A DNA stretch of 39,385 nucleotides from Solirubrobacteraceae bacterium (lineage in GTDB: Bacteria > Actinomycetota > Thermoleophilia > Solirubrobacterales > Solirubrobacteraceae), in NCBI GenBank assembly GCA_030690545.1, contig JAUYGN010000079.1, positions 1 to 39,385 of the forward strand, read 5' to 3'. Positions 1 through 7,611 of this stretch are shown piece after piece. The notes beneath the pieces are model-generated. The model was not told the DNA's origin and did no database searches. It saw nothing but the letters and a program-made list of their open reading frames with translations. Each line of letters starts with the position of its first letter. Position 1 is the stretch's first letter. A program made the position numbers and the translations under genes.

Positions 1-455
1 GGCGCGCGGTGCTCGCGCTGGCCGCGGTCGCCGCCGCGCTCGTCGGCCTCGCCGGCGCGCACCGGATCGAGGGCGCGATCAACGACGAGCGCTACCGCGG
101 GATCGATCCCGCCGTCGACACGCTGCTGAGCGTCGCCCCGAGCGGCAAGCGGATCGGCCTCGCAAGCGACTGGTCCGTCGCCGGCCTCGCGCCGATCTGG
201 CCGGCCTTCGGGACGCGGATCGGCAACGAGGTCGAGTACGTCGGCGAGTTCGTCGACGGCTTCCTGACGCCGTACGGCGACGCCGCCTCGTTCCGCGACG
301 CGCTGGCGCGGTTGCGGTTCGACGTGCTCGTCGTCGGGCGCGGCTTCCATCCACCGCAGGACACGCCCGAGCAGCGCTGGGCGATCGAGGCCGGCTGGCG
401 CACGATCGCGCTCAGCCCGCGGCTGCGCGTGCTCGTCCCGCCGCCCGGCTACTGA
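1..455 (+). CDS. C-terminal end of a membrane protein (left-truncated)
   Basis: The reading frame is open to the left edge, so only about the last 150 residues are seen. It begins with a hydrophobic alanine/leucine/valine segment (a last membrane helix, about the first 20 residues) followed by a soluble tail with alternating beta-like segments (GLASDWSV, FDVLVVGRG, LRVLVPPPGY). A hydrophobic helix followed by a small soluble tail is typical of GT-C (PMT/ArnT-like) glycosyltransferases of actinobacteria, and the next gene is a glycosyltransferase, so a role in surface polysaccharide assembly is a reasonable guess. No catalytic motif is in view. The stop overlaps the stop of the convergent glycosyltransferase by 7 bases. 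Confidence 0.6.
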   Translation, partial: RAVLALAAVAAALVGLAGAHRIEGAINDERYRGIDPAVDTLLSVAPSGKRIGLASDWSVAGLAPIWPAFGTRIGNEVEYVGEFVDGFLTPYGDAASFRDALARLRFDVLVVGRGFHPPQDTPEQRWAIEAGWRTIALSPRLRVLVPPPGY

Positions 456-1627
456 CGCCGCGCGGCGACCACGCGCTCGAGGACATCGGCCATGCGGCGC
501 GTCTCGCCGTCGACGGCGGCATTGGCCTGCACCCACGCGCGGGCCTGCTCGCCGGCGCGCCTGCGCGCGCCGGGATCGAGCGCGAGCGCCGCGCGCAGCT
601 GCTCGGCGAGTGCCGCCGGATCGCCGGGCGGCGCGAGAAGCCCCCACGGTGCGAGCACGCATTCCGGCAGACCGACCTCGTCGCTGGCGACGACGAGCAG
701 CCCCATCGCCATCGCCTCCTTGACGACGACCGGCATCGAGTCGCGATCGCCGTCGCGCGCGACGACGCAGGGCATCGCCAGCACGTCGGCCTGCTCGAGC
801 GCGGCGCGCACCTGTGCGGGCGCGCGGCTGCCGAGCAGTTGCACGCGGTCGCCGCAACGCTCCCGCGCGAGCTGCGTGAGCTGCCCGCGCAGCGGCCCGT
901 CGCCGATGATCCGCAGCGTGACGCCGGGCAGCTCGGCGACCGCCTCGATCAGGACGTCGAAGCCCTTCTTCTCGACGAGGCGGCCGACGGCGATGATCGC
1001 CTGCCCGCGGCCCGAGCGCGGCGACGTCGCGGGCGCGAACGCCGACGCGTCGACGCCCATCACGATCTTGTGCACGTCGGCCTGCGGCACGGTCGCGCGC
1101 AGGTGGCGGACGTTGTAGTCACAGCCGCTGAAGACCGCGCCGGCGCGGGCCAGCTTCTCGCGCAGGTTGCGCGGCGTCATGAAGATGTCGTAGGCGTGGG
1201 CGGTCACGCTGAACGATCGTCCCGTGAGCGCGGCGAGACGCAGCGCGTCGAGCGCGGCGCCGCCGGCGAAGTGCGCGTGCAGGTGCTCGTCGCGGTGCCC
1301 GGCGATCCGCCGCGCGGCGGGCGCCAGGGTGCGCAGCGGACGCGCCCACTCCTCGCGGCGCCAGCGCGTCCGGCCGGCGAGATCGCGCGCGCAGGCCAGC
1401 GGCCGGCGCGCGACGAGCCAGAGCAGGTCGCGGACGGCCGCCGCGCGCTCGTCGTGGGCCAGCACGTGGACGTCGACGTCGCCGGGCGCCTCGGGGTTCG
1501 GGTGAGCGGCGGGGTCGGCCGCCTGGACGCGCACCTCGTGACCGAGCCGGCGCAGCGCCTGCAGCTCGTTGACGACGAACGTCTCCGACAGCTCGGGCCA
1601 CTGGTCGACGACGAGCAGCAGCCGCAT
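449..1627 (-). CDS. GT4-family glycosyltransferase (WcaL-like)
   Basis: This 392-residue protein is a GT-B fold glycosyltransferase that probably moves a sugar from a nucleotide donor to a growing surface polysaccharide at the cytoplasmic membrane face. The N-terminal half has the acceptor-domain start LLVVDQWPELSETFVVNEL and the LHAHFA motif. The C-terminal half has the donor-site strand IIGDGP and the GT4 acid-x7-E element in DSMPVVVKEAMAMG, with Asp in place of the first Glu, as is common in the colanic-acid WcaL group. I chose the ATG at 1627 because the family N-terminus begins there; the frame is open further upstream but codes nothing family-like. A nine-codon ORF ends two bases before this start. 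The acceptor and sugar cannot be told from sequence. Confidence 0.85.
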   Translation of the reverse strand: MRLLLVVDQWPELSETFVVNELQALRRLGHEVRVQAADPAAHPNPEAPGDVDVHVLAHDERAAAVRDLLWLVARRPLACARDLAGRTRWRREEWARPLRTLAPAARRIAGHRDEHLHAHFAGGAALDALRLAALTGRSFSVTAHAYDIFMTPRNLREKLARAGAVFSGCDYNVRHLRATVPQADVHKIVMGVDASAFAPATSPRSGRGQAIIAVGRLVEKKGFDVLIEAVAELPGVTLRIIGDGPLRGQLTQLARERCGDRVQLLGSRAPAQVRAALEQADVLAMPCVVARDGDRDSMPVVVKEAMAMGLLVVASDEVGLPECVLAPWGLLAPPGDPAALAEQLRAALALDPGARRRAGEQARAWVQANAAVDGETRRMADVLERVVAARRQ

Positions 1628-1629
1628 GA

Positions 1630-1659
1630 TCAGGTCGACGCCGCCGTTCGGTGATCCAT
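1630..1659 (-). other. nine-codon leader ORF upstream of the glycosyltransferase
   Basis: On the minus strand an ATG lies nine bases after a TACAGT -10 box and reads nine codons (MDHRTAAST) to a TGA that ends two bases before the glycosyltransferase ATG. The geometry would allow a leaderless mini-ORF with termination-reinitiation into the main gene. It may be chance; there is no conservation evidence. Confidence 0.3.
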
Positions 1660-1668
1660 CGCCGCCGG

Positions 1669-1674
1669 ACTGTA
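1669..1674 (-). promoter_or_regulatory. candidate -10 box (TACAGT) for the glycosyltransferase
   Basis: TACAGT on the minus strand fits the TANNNT pattern seen ahead of many starts here. It would start RNA at about the ATG of the leader ORF (1659) and gives a leader of about 35 bases to the glycosyltransferase. Confidence 0.4.
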
Positions 1675-1730
1675 GAGCGTCGTCGCCGGTGCGCCCCGCG
1701 TGCACCGACTCCGCCATCGGCGACTGGCGA

Positions 1731-1736
1731 TAGCCT
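1731..1736 (+). promoter_or_regulatory. -10 box (TAGCCT), leaderless start of the sigma/zinc-finger membrane gene
   Basis: TAGCCT is followed after eight bases by GTG at 1745, the spacing expected of a leaderless transcript. It argues for 1745 over the GTG at 1739, which is only two bases from the box. Confidence 0.5.
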
Positions 1737-1744
1737 GCGTGGCC

Positions 1745-3154
1745 GTGTCCGGCGCCGCAGTAACGCCCTCCGGCGTACGCGAAGGGGATCTCGCCGCGCT
1801 CACGGCGCTGTGCGCCGTGCGCGGTCCGTCCGTGCTCGCGTACTGTCGCCAGGTGGCCGGCGCGGCGGCGGCCGGCCAGGCGGCGGCGGAGGCGTTCGCC
1901 TCCTTTCGCCTCGCGGTCGTACAGGCCGACGACACGGCAGGCCTGAACCCCGAGGCGCTGCTGATCAGCGCGACGCGGCGGGCTGCCGCCGCGCGCAGCG
2001 ACCGGCAGGCGCAGGGCGTCTGCGCGCAGGTGCCGACGCTGCTGGCAGCACGCGCCGAGCGCGACCTCGAGCTCGGCGACGCCGAGCTGCTCGAGCAGCA
2101 CCTGACGACCTGCTGGTCCTGCCGCGCCCCGCTGGCCCGCTTCAAGGCCGCCGAGCGCGCCTACCGCGATCCGCCCGACGCGACGATCGACGCCGACGTC
2201 GCGGCGCAGATCGTCGCTGCCCTCGCCGGCGCGGTGCCCGATCCCGAGCCCACCGCGATGCCGCCGGTCAACGGCAACGGGCACCTCCCGGCACAGGTCG
2301 ACGCCGCGCCCGTCGTCGACGTCGCTGCCACGCACGCCTTCATCGTCGATCAGCCGACGGAGGCGTTTCGCTCCCCCGACGTGTTCGACGCGCCGCCGCC
2401 GGAACGCCGCCGGGCAACGGCACCGTCACCGTCCCGGCGCTCCGGAGCCTGGTCCTCGCTGCTCGGCAGGCTTGGGCTGCGGCCCGACGGCGACGCCCTG
2501 CGGCTGCCACCGCGGATCGACGAGCCCGTGCCCGAGCCCGAGCGCGCCACGCGGGAGGCGGCGGCCGGCGCGTCGCGTCGGCCTGCCCGGCGCGCGACGA
2601 CCTCGCGTCCACGGCGCTCGAGCCGCCGCCCGCGGCTGCGACTTGCGCTCGTGCTGCCGATCGCGCTCCTGCTGCTTGCGCTGCTCGTCGCGCTGACCGT
2701 GTCGGGCGTCCTCGGCGGCCGCGACCCGGAGTCCAGCCCGGCGATCGCCGCGCCCGCTGCCGAGCCGTCCGATACCTCGACACCGGAGATCGTCGTCGTG
2801 CCCGGAGCGCGGGACGCGACGCCGAACGAGGTCGAGCGCGCCAAGTCCCGGGAGCGCGAACGCGCTCGCGCCGAGCGCCGGCGCGAGTCCGCGCTCGGCT
2901 CCGAGCGCGACGCGCAGACCGGTGCGACACCGCGCTCGGCAGCACCGCCGAGCACCGCGACGCCAACGCCCGCACCGACGCCTGCACCGCCTGCGAACGA
3001 CGATGCCGCGCGCGAGCGCAACAGCGACGGTGGCGGCGCCAGGCCCGAGGCGGCCGACGCCGGCGACGACGCGCCCGCGCCCGTCGTCCCGCCTCAGGAG
3101 TCGCCGAACGCGCCCGACCTCCCACCACCGCCGCCCGGGGCACCGATTCCCTGA
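1745..3154 (+). CDS. membrane protein with sigma-region-2-like and anti-sigma zinc-finger-like N-terminus
   Basis: This is a 469-residue protein. Residues about 10-85 resemble a degenerate sigma-70 region 2 (a helix with RGPSVLAYC, then AAAEAFASFR). Residues 119-126 hold an H-x3-C-x2-C motif (HLTTCWSC), as in zinc-binding anti-sigma domains. A basic stretch follows, then one strong transmembrane helix (about residues 300-325, rich in Leu/Val/Ile), then a long outer tail rich in Ala, Pro, Glu and Arg. The order, cytoplasmic regulator-like head, one helix and extracytoplasmic tail, matches membrane anti-sigma factors, but the head also looks sigma-like. No region 4 is seen, so it is not a working sigma factor by itself. 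The exact role is unknown. The start rests on the TAGCCT box eight bases upstream. Confidence 0.65.
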   Translation: MSGAAVTPSGVREGDLAALTALCAVRGPSVLAYCRQVAGAAAAGQAAAEAFASFRLAVVQADDTAGLNPEALLISATRRAAAARSDRQAQGVCAQVPTLLAARAERDLELGDAELLEQHLTTCWSCRAPLARFKAAERAYRDPPDATIDADVAAQIVAALAGAVPDPEPTAMPPVNGNGHLPAQVDAAPVVDVAATHAFIVDQPTEAFRSPDVFDAPPPERRRATAPSPSRRSGAWSSLLGRLGLRPDGDALRLPPRIDEPVPEPERATREAAAGASRRPARRATTSRPRRSSRRPRLRLALVLPIALLLLALLVALTVSGVLGGRDPESSPAIAAPAAEPSDTSTPEIVVVPGARDATPNEVERAKSRERERARAERRRESALGSERDAQTGATPRSAAPPSTATPTPAPTPAPPANDDAARERNSDGGGARPEAADAGDDAPAPVVPPQESPNAPDLPPPPPGAPIP

Positions 3155-3157
3155 CGG

Positions 3158-3163
3158 TAGCCT
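3158..3163 (+). promoter_or_regulatory. -10 box (TAGCCT) of the putA remnant
   Basis: TAGCCT followed by seven bases and GTG at 3171. The promoter begins right after the stop of the preceding gene and appears intact although the gene it serves is internally deleted. Confidence 0.55.
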
Positions 3164-3170
3164 GGCGACC

Positions 3171-3851
3171 GTGGACAACGCGACGCTCGAGCGCGAGATC
3201 CAGCGCGCCGGGCGCGCGCTGGCCGGCGCTCTGGCATTGCATCGCGCCGACCCGCGGAAGGCGCTCGACGACCGCGCGATGCAGCTCGCGGCACAGGACG
3301 ACGAGCTGCGCGCCGCGCTGCTTCGCTTCGTCGACGTCGTCCCGGCGTGCCGTTCGCTCGACGACCTCGCCAGCCACCTGACGGCGTTCCTCGAGCAGGT
3401 CGACGGCTCACCCGTGCCGCTGCGCGCCGCGCTGCGGCTGGGCGATACGAAGGCGGGTCGTGCCGCGCTCGGCGCGGCCGGCGCGGCGGGCGTGCGCCAC
3501 ATGGCCCAGCGCTTCATCGTCGGCGAGAGCCCGGCCGCAGCGCTGCCCGCGCTGCGCCGCCTGTGGGACGGTGGGATCGCGGCGTCGGTCGACCTGCTCG
3601 GCGAGGCGACCGTGACCGCCGCCGAAGCCGACCTCTACGCCGCGCGCTGCACCGAGGCGCTGCGGACCCTCACGCGCGCCTACGAGGTGCTCGACGACGC
3701 GCCGGCACTCACGCGCGACGCCGTCGGGCCGCTGCCGTGCGCCAATCTGTCGGGCACCGGCACGAAGGCCGGCGGCGGCGACTACCTGCTGCACTTCGTC
3801 GAGCCGCGCGTCGTGACGGAGAACACCATCCGCCACGGGCTCGTCGTGTGA
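3171..3851 (+). pseudogene. putA: putA remnant: N-terminus of proline dehydrogenase fused to the last residues of P5C dehydrogenase
   Basis: Intact bifunctional PutA oxidises proline to glutamate and is about 1000 residues or more; this frame has 226. Residues 1-193 match the N-terminal helical part of the proline dehydrogenase module, including DLLGEATVT and the usual LPCANLS strand. At residues 191-195 (about base 3741-3755) the sequence jumps directly to GTGTKAGGGDYLLHFVEPR and VVTEN, the extreme C-terminal signature of delta-1-pyrroline-5-carboxylate dehydrogenase. The FAD/proline site and the whole aldehyde dehydrogenase domain with its catalytic Cys are missing, so neither reaction is expected. 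The frame is kept across the join. Either a large in-frame deletion or an assembly collapse would give this; LS-G in both parental motifs could be the join site. The GTG start follows a TAGCCT box by seven bases. Confidence 0.8.
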
Positions 3852-3932
3852 GAGCGGCGCTCAGCTTCGTTCGACGCGCGTCGCGCCGCGCCCCTTGTGC
3901 CAGGACGCCAAGCGCGCATCCGCGCCGTGGAT

Positions 3933-3967
3933 GGCACCGATTGGGCGCGTAGCGCCCGATCGGCGCC
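3933..3967. terminator. strong hairpin between convergent putA remnant and pdxT
   Basis: Two 12-base arms at 3937-3948 and 3952-3963, with a three-base loop (GTA) and one G-T pair, extend past one mismatch to 3933-3967. The hairpin lies in the gap between two convergent genes and has no U tract, as is usual in high-GC actinobacteria. It can serve either strand. Confidence 0.65.
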
Positions 3968-3979
3968 ACACGGGTCCGC

Positions 3980-4528
3980 TCAGTCCGTCGTCCCGTCGCA
4001 GGACGCGAGGAACAGCTCGTGCAGGCGCGCGTCGGTGCCGAGCTCGGGGTGAAAGGCGACCGCCAGCAGCCGGCCCTGCCGCGCCGCGACGGCGTGCCCG
4101 TCGACCGAGGCGAGGATCTCGACGCCATCGCCGTGCGACGCGATCCACGGCGCGCGGATGAAGACCGCGCGCAGCGGCGGCCCGTCGATCCCGGCGACCT
4201 CGAGATCGGCCTCGAACGAGCGCACCTGGCGCCCGAACGCGTTGCGCCGCGCCTCGATGTCCATCAGCCCGAGGTGCGCGCGGTCGAGCACGATCAGCCC
4301 AGCGCACGTCCCGAGGATCGGGCCGGCGAACGCGCGCAGCAGCTCGGCGAGCCGCTCGCGCTCGATGCCGAGCGACATCGTCGTCGACTCGCCGCCGGGG
4401 ATGACGAGCCCGTCGAGGCCGTCGAGATCGGCGCCCACGCGCACCTCGCGCACGTCCGCGCCGAGCGCGCGCAGCATCCGCCCATGGGCGGCGAAGCCGC
4501 CCTGCAGGGCGAGCACGCCGACGAGCAC
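3980..4528 (-). CDS. pdxT: pyridoxal 5'-phosphate synthase glutaminase subunit PdxT
   Basis: The 182-residue class I glutamine amidotransferase releases ammonia from glutamine and passes it to PdxS for vitamin B6 (PLP) synthesis. Visible motifs are VGVLALQGG at the N-terminus, GGESTTM (oxyanion strand), the nucleophile Cys in GTCAGLI, and the His-Glu pair in AFHPEL near the C-terminus. Length is normal for the family (about 185-200). The GTG at 4528 puts VLVGVLALQGG at the start as in homologues; a GTG four codons later is possible. It starts eight bases after the pdxS stop, so the two are co-transcribed and made in similar amounts, as expected for the 12:12 complex. Confidence 0.95.
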   Translation of the reverse strand: MLVGVLALQGGFAAHGRMLRALGADVREVRVGADLDGLDGLVIPGGESTTMSLGIERERLAELLRAFAGPILGTCAGLIVLDRAHLGLMDIEARRNAFGRQVRSFEADLEVAGIDGPPLRAVFIRAPWIASHGDGVEILASVDGHAVAARQGRLLAVAFHPELGTDARLHELFLASCDGTTD

Positions 4529-4536
4529 CGCGACGC

Positions 4537-5421
4537 CTACCAGCCGCGCTGGGCGAGCAGCTGATCGTCGCCGAGCCCGCGCGACTCGAGCGAGTCCATC
4601 GCCGGGCCGAGCCCCTCGGAGGCGCGCGCGACGCGAAACGGATCGGCGAAGTGCGTCGTCGCCTCGACGATCGCCCGAGCGCGGCGCTCGGGATCGGACG
4701 ACTTGAAGATTCCCGAGCCGACGAACAGCCCTTCGGCGCCGAGCTGCATCATCAGCGACGCGTCGGCCGGCGTCGCGATCCCGCCCGCGCAGAACAGCAC
4801 GACCGGCAGCCCGCCTTCGTGCGCGACGCCGCGGACGAGGTGCAGCGGCGCGCCGAGCTCCTTCGCGGCGCTCGGAAGCTCGGTGTCGTCGAGCGTCCCG
4901 AGGCGGCGGATCTCCGAGCGGATCGCGCGCATGTGGCGCACCGCCTCGACGATGTCGCCGGTTCCGGCCTCGCCCTTGGAGCGGATCATCGCCGCGCCCT
5001 CGCCGATCCGCCGCAGCGCCTCGCCGAGGTTCGTCGCGCCGCAGACGAACGGGATCGAGAAGGCCCATTTGTCGATGTGGTTGTGCTCGTCGGCCGGCGT
5101 CAGGACCTCGGACTCGTCGATGTAGTCGACCTCGAGCGCCTCGAGCACCTGCGCCTCGGCGATGTGGCCGATGCGCGCCTTCGCCATCACGGGAATCGTG
5201 ACGGCGGCCTGGATCGACTGGATCATCAGCGGATCGGACATCCGCGCGACGCCGCCGTCGCGGCGGATGTCGGCGGGGACGCGCTCCAGCGCCATCACGG
5301 CGGTCGCACCGGCGGCCTCGGCGATCCGCGCCTGCTCGTCGTCGACGACGTCCATGATCACGCCGCCCTTGAGCATCTCCGCCAGCCCGGCCTTGACGCG
5401 AAAGGTCGATTCGTCACGCAC
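4537..5421 (-). CDS. pdxS: pyridoxal 5'-phosphate synthase PdxS
   Basis: The 294-residue TIM-barrel enzyme builds PLP from ribose 5-phosphate, glyceraldehyde 3-phosphate and ammonia from PdxT. The protein shows the conserved GGVIMDVVD segment (active-site Asp), the Schiff-base lysine region [22 protein letters not shown], the second lysine in [10 protein letters not shown], and the phosphate-binding loops [11 protein letters not shown] and [11 protein letters not shown]. Length is typical. The GTG start at 5421 follows a TACAAT -10 box by seven bases, so the message is probably leaderless. No MocR-type regulator or riboswitch is visible beside it. Confidence 0.97.
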   Translation of the reverse strand: MRDESTFRVKAGLAEMLKGGVIMDVVDDEQARIAEAAGATAVMALERVPADIRRDGGVARMSDPLMIQSIQAAVTIPVMAKARIGHIAEAQVLEALEVDYIDESEVLTPADEHNHIDKWAFSIPFVCGATNLGEALRRIGEGAAMIRSKGEAGTGDIVEAVRHMRAIRSEIRRLGTLDDTELPSAAKELGAPLHLVRGVAHEGGLPVVLFCAGGIATPADASLMMQLGAEGLFVGSGIFKSSDPERRARAIVEATTHFADPFRVARASEGLGPAMDSLESRGLGDDQLLAQRGW

Positions 5422-5428
5422 GAGGGCG

Positions 5429-5434
5429 ATTGTA
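5429..5434 (-). promoter_or_regulatory. -10 box (TACAAT) of pdxST
   Basis: On the minus strand TACAAT, then seven bases, then the GTG of pdxS. This is the closest match to the TATAAT consensus among the leaderless promoters of this window except TATACT at 30654. Confidence 0.6.
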
Positions 5435-5559
5435 TCGGCGCGCCAGACCGTGATCCTGTCGTGCCCTGCGCCGAGTCCGCTGTGGTTGACGCCCGCGACC
5501 GCCCGTGAACGGCCGAGTGGAGAGCAGCACCCTTGGACGCGGCTGGGCTCAGGACGCCG

Positions 5560-6154
5560 TCACGGAAGTCGACGGCTGCGAAAGACGACGAGTGCAAGAA
5601 AGCGGTGGATGTGTACATCGTCGGTGTGGGCCGCGAGGAGAGCGAGCGCGTTCTCGGCGGCGTTGATGTGCCGCTGCGCGGTCGCCTTCGGAAAGCTCGC
5701 CAGGTGGTCGTAGTCCGCGTTGTGCCTCGCATCCTGCAAGTCAACGAACGTGTGCGCGACGCGGCGCAGATGGTCCGGGACGTCTGTCACCCGCGTGGCG
5801 CCATCGACACGCCGTGAGAAGAGCTCCCACACACCATGCTTGACGCCCGTGTCATTCGATGGCGTACCAGTTGGATGAGCGACGGCCGCACATTCGACGA
5901 CCCATCGCGCGGCTTGCTTGACATCGGTGTGCTGTATCCAGCGAGCGGCGCGAAGGCGATCGTCGTCCGTCGCCACGGTCGCGGGCAGGATCCGCAGCAC
6001 GGCGTCGGCGATGATCGTGTGGAACAGCGCGTAATACGCGGCCGATACCGCCCGGCGATGGTTGGTCGGTGATGGGTCGTCCGCGTCCCGCTCCATACCC
6101 GGCGAGTGCCTTGGCCTGAATGATCAGGCGATCGGCACGGATCGGATCGCGCAC
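5560..6154 (-). pseudogene. HEPN-domain protein, interrupted by a +1 frameshift
   Basis: Read from GTG 6154, the first frame gives ADRLIIQAKALAG and ends in GRGRP. The next frame continues SPTNHRRAVSAAYYALFH, the classic HEPN start, through to the C-terminus. Removing one base at about 6073 (an A on the coding strand) joins the two into one protein of about 197 residues, so this is most simply a single-base insertion. The catalytic R-x6-H motif of HEPN ribonucleases is present in ARHNADYDH. An ATG at 6096 could still make a 178-residue product that keeps the RRAVSAAYYALFH helix and the R-x6-H motif, so some activity cannot be excluded. The 5' end overlaps the upstream partner gene by 31 bases, suggesting a coupled pair. 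HEPN proteins are frequent RNase toxins or defence effectors; that role is inferred. Confidence 0.65.
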
Positions 6155-6519
6155 GGACGCGGGTCGTCGGACTCGAGCGCGCGCGACAACTCGTCCACGT
6201 CGCCGTCGCTGCTGTCTTCGCCCGGATCCGGACTCTCGGGGTACAGCTCCGTCACGACGTAGGGCAACTCGACGCCCGCCTGCCTGACGAGACGTCCGGC
6301 TTCCTGCTGCAGCGCGTCAACGTCATCAAGCGACCATGTCGCATGCTCGCCGGGTGGGTCGGAGAGGGTCAATCGAAGCCGCAGCACGGAGTCCCCGTCC
6401 TGGTCGGTCGTCAGCTCGCCTTCGGCGTTGATCACCCGGATCGACCCGAACGGCTCGTGTGCCTTCAGCTTGTCGGCGATCTCCCCGATCTCGGCGATAG
6501 CCGCAGTTCGTCCATTCAT
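6124..6519 (-). CDS. 131-residue partner protein of the HEPN gene, function unknown
   Basis: This acidic small protein has an N-terminal helix (IAEIGEIADKLKAHEPFGSIRV), a beta-rich middle (SVLRLRLTLSDPP, then TWSLDDVDALQQEA) and an acidic C-terminal tail rich in Asp, Glu and Ser. I do not recognise the family; it lacks the GSxxxG/Asp motifs of MNT nucleotidyltransferase antitoxins that often pair with HEPN proteins. It lies directly upstream of the HEPN reading frame and overlaps it by 31 bases, and the only visible promoter (TAGACT, eight bases before its ATG) serves both. An antitoxin or regulator role for its HEPN neighbour is a hypothesis from position only. Confidence 0.6.
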   Translation of the reverse strand: MNGRTAAIAEIGEIADKLKAHEPFGSIRVINAEGELTTDQDGDSVLRLRLTLSDPPGEHATWSLDDVDALQQEAGRLVRQAGVELPYVVTELYPESPDPGEDSSDGDVDELSRALESDDPRPCAIRSVPIA

Positions 6520-6527
6520 CCGAACCC

Positions 6528-6533
6528 AGTCTA
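6528..6533 (-). promoter_or_regulatory. -10 box (TAGACT) of the HEPN module
   Basis: Minus-strand TAGACT followed by eight bases and ATG at 6519; the transcript is expected to be leaderless. Confidence 0.55.
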
Positions 6534-6543
6534 ACCGCCATCC

Positions 6544-7407
6544 CTACTTGAGCTTGAAGGCCTTGATGCGGTCGGCGTAGTCGTCGGCGTCGCGCGCGTA
6601 GACGCCATAGGCGAGCGCCTGGACCATGCTCAGCAGGGCGGTGTGCGAGCGCACGTAGGCGGGGCTGTTGGACGAGTAGTACAAGCGGATCTGGGCCAGC
6701 TTGGCGACCTCGGACAGCGTCGCGTCGGTGATCGCCATCGTGCGCGCCTTGCGGTGGCGGGCGAGCTTCATCGCCCGCACGACGAGCGGATGCGGGCGCC
6801 CGGCCGACAGCCCGATGACGAGCGTCTCCTCGTCGATCCGGCTCAAGCGCCCGAGCGCCTCCTGCGACGGGCTGGCGACGATCTCGGCGCGCAGGTCGAG
6901 CAGCATCAGCAGGTGTCGCAGGTAGGAGGCGAAGAACGCCATCTGGTCGGTGCCGGCGACGAGCAGTCGCGGCGTCGTCGCGATCGCCTCGACCGCTGAC
7001 TCGACCTCGCTGCGCGAGACCTTGCGCGCGGTGTCCTCGACGTTGACGTGGTCGGCCGCGAGCAGCGTCTCGAACTCGTTCTGGTCGAGCGAGAAGAGCG
7101 GCGCCACATGCGGCGTGCCGTTCGAGGCGGGTGCCTTGGCATGGCGGCGGCGGTACTCCTCCCGGGCGGAGTGCTGCAGCTCGGGGTAGCCCTCGAAGCC
7201 GAGCGCCTGGGAGAAGCGCACGACCGTGCTCGAGGAGGTGTTCGCGCGCCGCGCGAGCTCCTCGGCGGTCTGGAACGCCACCTCGTCGAGATGATCGACG
7301 ATGTACTGCGCGACGTCCTTCTGCGAACGTGAGAAGTCGTCGAAGCGGGCTTGGATGTATGTGGACAGCGACTCGGGAGTCGCCGCCGGGGTCGCGGATC
7401 GCTTCAT
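6544..7407 (-). CDS. MurR/RpiR-family transcriptional regulator
   Basis: The 287-residue regulator has an N-terminal HTH_6 domain (about residues 10-85; FDDFSRSQKDVAQYIVDH, then TAEELARRANTSSSTVVRFSQALGFEGYPE split over two helices) and a C-terminal SIS sugar-phosphate-binding domain (about residues 125-265; LLVAGTDQMAFFA, VIGLSAGRPHPLVV, ARTMAITDA). Members bind phosphorylated sugars or amino sugars and control sugar catabolism or cell-wall recycling genes. No sugar gene adjoins it here, so the target is unknown. I use the ATG at 7407; a TTG at 7440 would add 11 residues but has its AAGGAG almost touching the codon. Confidence 0.88.
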   Translation of the reverse strand: MKRSATPAATPESLSTYIQARFDDFSRSQKDVAQYIVDHLDEVAFQTAEELARRANTSSSTVVRFSQALGFEGYPELQHSAREEYRRRHAKAPASNGTPHVAPLFSLDQNEFETLLAADHVNVEDTARKVSRSEVESAVEAIATTPRLLVAGTDQMAFFASYLRHLLMLLDLRAEIVASPSQEALGRLSRIDEETLVIGLSAGRPHPLVVRAMKLARHRKARTMAITDATLSEVAKLAQIRLYYSSNSPAYVRSHTALLSMVQALAYGVYARDADDYADRIKAFKLK

Positions 7408-7475
7408 AGGCGACAGCCTGTTTCGACGGCCCGCGCCCAATCTCCTTTGCGCTCGCGCGAACTGCCGTTAACGCA

Positions 7476-7505
7476 GCGCGCCCGGCGGGGTCACACCGGG
7501 CGCGC
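7476..7505. terminator. ten-base-pair hairpin downstream of the lipoprotein gene
   Basis: A perfect inverted repeat, GCGCGCCCGG with CCGGGCGCGC, around a ten-base loop. It lies in the 204-base gap between the minus-strand lipoprotein gene (ends 7612) and the RpiR gene, in position to end the former. No other element is seen in this gap. Confidence 0.6.
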
Positions 7506-7611
7506 GATGTCGAGAGCGGTGGGCGGCGGGGGTATGGACCGAACCAGCTCTCGACGGGTCCTGAAGCAGTGTGTTTCCCGTATGCGCGATGGGCAAACAT
7601 CGTCTTTGCGA

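Noticed and set aside
449-2335. A 628-residue minus-strand frame covering the glycosyltransferase and the region upstream
   Set aside because: Only residues from ATG 1627 look like a glycosyltransferase; the rest is antisense to the sigma/zinc-finger gene and lies in GC-rich shadow.
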